Assembly: GCA_013205335.1 (NCBI GenBank) | Contig: JABMNB010000055.1 | Coordinates: 1 to 9,985 of the forward strand | Length of the DNA: 9,985 nucleotides | Direction of reading: 5' to 3' | DNA from: Rhodospirillales bacterium | GTDB lineage: Bacteria; Pseudomonadota; Alphaproteobacteria; Reyranellales; Reyranellaceae | Shown here: piece after piece, positions 6,443-9,985 of the stretch | Layout: each line of letters begins with the position of its first letter | How positions within the stretch are numbered: position 1 is the first letter of the stretch | The notes under the pieces: model-generated | What the model saw: only the letters and a program-made list of their open reading frames with translations | What the model was told of the DNA's origin: nothing | The model's database searches: none | Translations under genes and position numbers: made by a program

Positions 6443-7474
6443 TCAGGAAGACGGGTAGCGGTGCTGCCCGCCGAAGGCGTCTTCGATCAACAGGGCGTCG
6501 GGATCGTCGGAGAGATAGTTCGGTCCCACCGGCACTTTTCCGTGACCGCCCGGCACGTCCAGCACGTAGGTCGGCTGGGCGAGGCCCGAGAGTCGGCCAC
6601 GCAGCGCCTTCACCAGGGCCTGTCCCCGTTCGATCGATACCCGGAAATGGCCGGTGCCACGCACCAGGTCGGGATGGTGCAGGTAGTAGGGTTTCACGCG
6701 GGCCGTCACCAGCGCGCGCATGAGCTGCTCTAGGGTCTCGACATCGTCGTTCACGCCCTTCAGCAGCACCGTCTGGCCCATCAGCGGCAGGCCGGCGTCA
6801 GCCAGCCGCGCCAGGGCTGCCCGGGTCGAGGGGGCGAGTTCGCGTGCATGGTTGCAATGGACGGCCAGCCAGACGGCGATCCGGCCGGGCTTGAGGGCCC
6901 GCACCAGGTCGCCGGTGACGCGGTCCGGATCGACGATCGGCACGCGGCTGTGCAGCCGCACGATCGCCACGTGGGGAATCGCATCGAGGGCGGCCATCAG
7001 CTCGGCCATACGCCGCGGCGCCAGCATCAGCGGATCGCCGCCGGTCAGGATCACTTCCCAGATTTCCGGTCGGCTGCGGATATAGGCGAGCGCCGCCGCC
7101 AGCTCGTCGGCCGACAGCGCTTCGCCGCCGGGGCCCACCTTCTCGCGGCGGAAACAGAAGCGGCAATAGACCGGGCAGACATGCAGCGGCTTCAGCAGCA
7201 CGCGGTCGGGATAGCGATGGACGATGCCCTTCACGGGCGACCGCGCCTCGTCGCCGATCGGATCGGCGAGCTCGTCCGGCGCGACCTCGGCCTCGGCACC
7301 GCTCGGCACGAACTGCCGGGCGATCGGATCGTCGGCCAGGCGCGAACGGTCGATCAGCGCCACCATCTCCGGCGTGATGGCGATCGCCATGGACTGCGCG
7401 GCTTCCTGCAGCCGCGGATCGGGCGACAGGAGGCCCTCGCGTGCCAGGGCTTCCAGGGAGCGCAGTGTCTGCAT
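6443..7474 (-). CDS. Lysine 2,3-aminomutase family radical SAM protein (KamA/EpmB-like)
   Basis: 343-residue PLP-dependent radical SAM enzyme. The iron-sulphur motif is CPVYCRFC (Cys100, Cys104, Cys107) followed by FRRE, whose Arg109 matches the substrate-carboxylate Arg of clostridial lysine 2,3-aminomutase. VILTGGDPLM (141-150) is the SAM-contact region. Asp269 in HHPDLVRGTGHFR and Asp306 in VLDVPGGHGKVP match the lysine side-chain binding Asp pair, and Lys313 is the expected PLP lysine. The size matches EpmB, which makes beta-lysine for elongation factor P modification, rather than the longer clostridial mutase. No epmA or efp is in this window, so the in vivo role is uncertain. The ATG at 7474 is the first start after an in-frame TGA at 7507-7505; no clear ribosome site is present. 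It lies 64 nt downstream of the NIPSNAP-like gene, across a tandem repeat. Confidence 0.92.
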   Translation of the reverse strand: MQTLRSLEALAREGLLSPDPRLQEAAQSMAIAITPEMVALIDRSRLADDPIARQFVPSGAEAEVAPDELADPIGDEARSPVKGIVHRYPDRVLLKPLHVCPVYCRFCFRREKVGPGGEALSADELAAALAYIRSRPEIWEVILTGGDPLMLAPRRMAELMAALDAIPHVAIVRLHSRVPIVDPDRVTGDLVRALKPGRIAVWLAVHCNHARELAPSTRAALARLADAGLPLMGQTVLLKGVNDDVETLEQLMRALVTARVKPYYLHHPDLVRGTGHFRVSIERGQALVKALRGRLSGLAQPTYVLDVPGGHGKVPVGPNYLSDDPDALLIEDAFGGQHRYPSS

Positions 7475-7503
7475 GGCGGCGTGGGAGATAGGCGGCGCGG
7501 CCG

Positions 7504-7554
7504 CTCAAGTCCAGCGGCCACTCAGGTCCAGCGGCCACTCAAGTCCAGCGGGCG
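7504..7554. repeat. 17-bp tandem repeat, three units, spanning a gene end
   Basis: Three head-to-tail 17-bp units: 7504-7520 (CTCAAGTCCAGCGGCCA), 7521-7537 (one mismatch) and 7538-7554 (first 14 bases identical). A degenerate partial unit continues to about 7496. The rightmost unit contains the last codons and TGA of the NIPSNAP-like gene; the others fill the 64-nt spacer before the radical SAM gene. Read on the minus strand, each unit contains one TGA (7541, 7524 and 7507 as first bases). As 17 is not a multiple of three, the stops fall in all three frames. This probably arose by duplication of the gene's own 3' end. Confidence 0.9.
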
Positions 7555-8228
7555 GTATCCGCGCGGTCGACGGCGGTCAGAAGCGTCGCGGTGGACACGA
7601 CGGTCCAGTCGCAGAGATCGTAGCGGCGGCTGAGCTTTTCGCGCACCGCCGCCTCGGCTTCACCCTGGGGCAGCTTCGAGCGTTCCCACATCGCGAGATC
7701 CGGTCGCCGGGTCAGCAGCAGGCTGCGCACCCCGGCGTGCAGCCCCGCGCCCGTGACCTCGTCGGGGCCGTTGCCGGTGCGGTCCCCGGTCGCCTGCCAG
7801 AGGCCGATCACCTGCGAATCATAGGCGCCCTCGAAGCCCGGCCAGGCGGCGGCGCAGAGGTCGAGGAACTCCGGCCAATGCGGCGCGGGGACTGCGAACC
7901 AGCGAAAGGCGTAGTTGCCCTGGCGCGTCGGCGGCACCGTGTCGGCCGGGCGAAGCGTCGGCACCATGGCCTCGCTGGTCACGGCCCGGATATCGTCGGT
8001 ATTCGCCAGCAGCGCGCGTTCAGCCGCGGCCGCCGTGATCCCTTGGGGCCAGACGCTGATCGCCTGCACCTCGTCGCGCGGCCGGCCGATCTGGCTGCGC
8101 CAGGCGCCATAGAGCTGGCCGCCCGCCTCGACGACCCGCCTGGCGCCGTCGCCGGCCAGCCGGTCGGCCACCGCCTGCCAGCGCCGCGGGGCGGCGTCGA
8201 TGCGGTGATGGACGAAGGTGGCGCTCAA
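7539..8228 (-). CDS. NIPSNAP-like protein (two ferredoxin-like alpha/beta repeats), TTG start
   Basis: 229-residue protein in two similar halves, each resembling a dimeric alpha/beta-barrel unit. The first half starts FVHHRIDAAPRRWQAVADRL and has a QLYGAWRSQIGRPRDEVQAI block. The second starts YAFRWFAVPAPHWPEFLDLC and has AWPGFEGAYDSQVIGLWQA. These blocks, with a strand, a helix and then a G-x-W strand, look like the NIPSNAP family, whose function in bacteria is poorly defined. I infer the fold by eye. The reading frame stays open far upstream, antisense-like, across the monooxygenase gene, but protein-like sequence begins only at the TTG at 8228. That codon shares four bases (TTGA) with the monooxygenase stop, and no ATG is available. 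The next in-frame candidate, a GTG about 19 codons later, would delete the first strand. Tight coupling suggests a shared pathway or complex with the monooxygenase. The stop lies in a 17-bp tandem repeat. Confidence 0.78.
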   Translation of the reverse strand: MSATFVHHRIDAAPRRWQAVADRLAGDGARRVVEAGGQLYGAWRSQIGRPRDEVQAISVWPQGITAAAAERALLANTDDIRAVTSEAMVPTLRPADTVPPTRQGNYAFRWFAVPAPHWPEFLDLCAAAWPGFEGAYDSQVIGLWQATGDRTGNGPDEVTGAGLHAGVRSLLLTRRPDLAMWERSKLPQGEAEAAVREKLSRRYDLCDWTVVSTATLLTAVDRADTARWT

Positions 8229-9868
8229 GCCACTTCGGCTTTGTGCCGGCCCAGCGTGAAGCCTTCGTAGCCGCCGGCCGAGATCTCGTCGCAGCGCCGC
8301 TTGTAGCGGTCGAAGCCGCCGACATAGGGCATGAAAACCCGCGGCTTGCCGGGGATGTTGGCGCCCACGTACCAGGAGTTGGCCAGCGGGTAGAGCGTGC
8401 TGTCGGCCACCGCATTGACGTGGCCCACCCACTCGGACTCGGCCTGCGGCGATGGCTCGATGCGGTCGAGCTGGTGCTTGCCCAGGTGATCGATCGCGTC
8501 GGCGATCCAGTCGACGTGCTGCTCGATGGACGCGATCATCTGCGTCTTCACGCCGGGGCTGCCGGGGCCGGTGACGACGAACATGTTGGGAAAGCCCGAG
8601 ACCATCAGGCCGAGATAGGTGAGGGGGCCGCCCTCCCAGTGATCGGCCAGCACCGCGCCGTCGCTGGTGCGAATGTCGATCTCTCGCAGCGCGCCGGTCA
8701 TGGCGTCGAAGCCGGTGGCGAAGACGATGGCGTCGAGCTCGTATTCCTGATTGCCGGTGCGCACGCCCTTCCCGGTGATCTCCCGGATCGGGTCGCTGCG
8801 CACGTCGACCAGCACGACGTTGTCGCGATTGTAGGTCTCGTAATAGTTGGTATCGAGGCAGAGTCGCTTGGTGCCGATCGGATGGTCCTTGGGCGCCAGC
8901 AGCTCGGCCGTCGCCTTGTCCTTCACGATGCCGCGGATCTTGTTGCGCGCGAACTCCGAGGCCGTGTCGTTGGCCTCCTTGTTCACCAGAAGGTCGGTGT
9001 AAGTGTAGAGGTAGCTGATGCTGCCGCCCTCCTGCCACTTGGACTCGTAGGCGGCATTGCGCTCCTCTTCGGTGGCTTCGAGGGCCGACTTGGTCGGCCG
9101 CGGGTAGCCTCCGATCGCGAAGGGCGTGTCGTAGGCAGCACGCCGGCGCGCCGGATAGTCGGCCTTGTGGCGGCTCTCGCGCTCTTCTTCCATCGGCGCA
9201 TTGCGCGCCGGCAGGCTGAAGTTGGCGGTGCGCTGGAAGACGTGCAGGTGCTTGGCCTGCTGGGCAATCAGCGGGATCATCTGGACGCCCGAGGAGCCCG
9301 TGCCGATGACGCCGACCCGCAGGCCGGTGAAGTCGACCCCTTCGTGCGGCCACAGGCCCGAATGGTACCACTTGCCCTTGAAGCTCCCGATGCCCTTGAA
9401 ATCGGGCACGCGCGGCGTCGAGAGATTGCCCGCCGCCATGATGCAGTAGCGCGCGCGGATCTCCTCGCCGCTCTCGGTGCGCAGCGTCCACTCGTTGGTC
9501 GCGCCGTCGAACAGGGCCGTCTTGATGCGGGTGTCGAGCTGCACGTCGCGCCGCAGGTCGAAGCGGTCGGCGACGTGGTTGATGTATTTCAGGATCTCCG
9601 GCTGCGTGCCGTAGCGCTCCGGCCACTTCCACTCCTGCTGCAACTCGTCGGAGAAGCTGTAGGAATACTCGAGACTCTCGACGTCGCAGCGCGCGCCGGG
9701 ATAGCGGTTCCAGAACCAGGTGCCGCCGATACCCGAACCCGCCTCGTAAGCCCGCACCCTGAGGCCGAGCTTGCGCAGGCGGTGGATGGCATAGAGGCCG
9801 GCCAGTCCCCCACCGACGATGGCGACATCGAGCTGGCGAGGCACGGAGGCATGGGAAGCATCGGGCAT
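8225..9868 (-). CDS. Type I Baeyer-Villiger flavin monooxygenase (cyclohexanone monooxygenase-like)
   Basis: 547-residue FAD- and NADPH-dependent class B monooxygenase, expected to insert oxygen next to a ketone carbonyl to give an ester or lactone. The order of motifs is complete. The FAD Rossmann loop is GGGLAG (19-24). The second family motif GGTWFWNRYPGARCD (48-62) fits the type I consensus. The fingerprint F-x-G-x3-H-x3-W-P is at 163-174 with Phe163, Gly165, His169 and Trp173. The NADPH Rossmann loop is GTGSSG (189-194). GTKRLCLDTNYYETYNRDNV comes from the region that carries the catalytic Arg in homologues, and an ATGFD motif closes the second FAD region. Length is normal and there is no signal peptide. 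Substrate cannot be read from sequence. The ATG at 9868 has AGGA 9 nt upstream. It is the first gene of a run with the NIPSNAP-like protein (4-nt overlap) and the radical SAM gene. Confidence 0.96.
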   Translation of the reverse strand: MPDASHASVPRQLDVAIVGGGLAGLYAIHRLRKLGLRVRAYEAGSGIGGTWFWNRYPGARCDVESLEYSYSFSDELQQEWKWPERYGTQPEILKYINHVADRFDLRRDVQLDTRIKTALFDGATNEWTLRTESGEEIRARYCIMAAGNLSTPRVPDFKGIGSFKGKWYHSGLWPHEGVDFTGLRVGVIGTGSSGVQMIPLIAQQAKHLHVFQRTANFSLPARNAPMEEERESRHKADYPARRRAAYDTPFAIGGYPRPTKSALEATEEERNAAYESKWQEGGSISYLYTYTDLLVNKEANDTASEFARNKIRGIVKDKATAELLAPKDHPIGTKRLCLDTNYYETYNRDNVVLVDVRSDPIREITGKGVRTGNQEYELDAIVFATGFDAMTGALREIDIRTSDGAVLADHWEGGPLTYLGLMVSGFPNMFVVTGPGSPGVKTQMIASIEQHVDWIADAIDHLGKHQLDRIEPSPQAESEWVGHVNAVADSTLYPLANSWYVGANIPGKPRVFMPYVGGFDRYKRRCDEISAGGYEGFTLGRHKAEVA

Positions 9869-9985
9869 GACGACGGGTCCTGTTTGAATTTTTGCTCTGC
9901 GAGCGGTGTCCGGCGGGCTGCCCTGACAGCGTCGACCCGGTCGTCCGTTTTGGCAAGAGCGGCGAGCACGAATGCGGAACTGCGA
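9869..9985 (-). promoter_or_regulatory. Leader of the monooxygenase gene; no gene recognised
   Basis: This 117-bp right-hand end holds the AGGA ribosome site (9881-9878) of the monooxygenase and an AT-rich AAAAATTCAAA patch just upstream of it on the minus strand. I see no clear -10/-35 pair, and no convincing protein on either strand. A frame opening at a GTG (9969) runs into the monooxygenase in another frame and reads as a shadow. Confidence 0.4.

Noticed and set aside
8229..9956. Upstream part of the 805-codon minus-strand frame that ends with the NIPSNAP-like protein
   Set aside because: It is the shifted frame of the monooxygenase gene and is Arg/Pro/Ala-rich without motifs. Only the part from 8228 downward is protein-like, so a giant fusion was not called.
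9589..9969. GTG-initiated frame of 126 codons at the right edge
   Set aside because: Most of it overlaps the monooxygenase N-terminus in another frame, the product is Ser/Arg/Pro-rich, and no family is recognisable.
1..9985. Mobile element, defence island or CRISPR content
   Set aside because: No transposase, integrase, terminal inverted repeats, CRISPR spacing or nuclease/helicase cluster is seen. The only tandem repeat has three short units without spacers.

Overview
The window looks like chromosomal DNA from a free-living, high-GC alphaproteobacterium. The evidence is uniform GC-rich coding sequence, long shadow frames opposite the genes, a DUF1127 small protein, a GcvA-like LysR regulator, and a mutM followed by enoyl-CoA hydratase. 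That last pair lies next to rpsT-dnaA in many alphaproteobacteria. The Baeyer-Villiger monooxygenase and general style would fit a Rhodospirillales or Reyranella-like organism, but this is a guess. I see no insertion sequence, phage gene, tRNA, rRNA or CRISPR array.

Layout, left to right. (1) 1-3388, minus strand: a tightly packed run read right to left of a 12-TPR protein, a YggS-type PLP-homeostasis protein, MutM (8-oxoguanine/formamidopyrimidine glycosylase) and an enoyl-CoA hydratase cut by the left edge. The junctions are a 4-nt overlap, an 8-nt overlap and a 44-nt gap, so this is almost certainly one operon. (2) 3436-3996, plus: an Smr-domain protein, divergent from the TPR gene across 47 bp. 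Its tail overlaps the end of the convergent ada gene by 67 bp. (3) 3930-5348, minus: a full-length Ada methyltransferase/regulator, preceded by a 78-residue DUF1127 protein. (4) 5490-6413, plus: a GcvA-like LysR regulator, divergent from the DUF1127 gene, with an unusual leader. The leader has a perfect Shine-Dalgarno far upstream, a small hairpin, and a five-codon minicistron ending in UGAUG at the regulator's ATG. (5) 6443-9868, minus: a catabolic-looking run of type I Baeyer-Villiger monooxygenase, a NIPSNAP-like protein starting at TTG inside the monooxygenase stop codon, and a lysine 2,3-aminomutase/EpmB-like radical SAM enzyme. A 17-bp tandem repeat lies at the boundary between the last two genes and places TGA in all three frames. 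The final 117 bp holds only the monooxygenase leader.

Functionally the window is mostly housekeeping: DNA repair (MutM, Ada, possibly Smr), cofactor homeostasis, beta-oxidation and possible EF-P modification. The flavin monooxygenase/NIPSNAP pair is the most accessory-looking part. I found no clearly new defence or mobile system. The most unusual signals are the LysR leader, the three-frame-stop repeat and the TTG-coupled monooxygenase/NIPSNAP pair.
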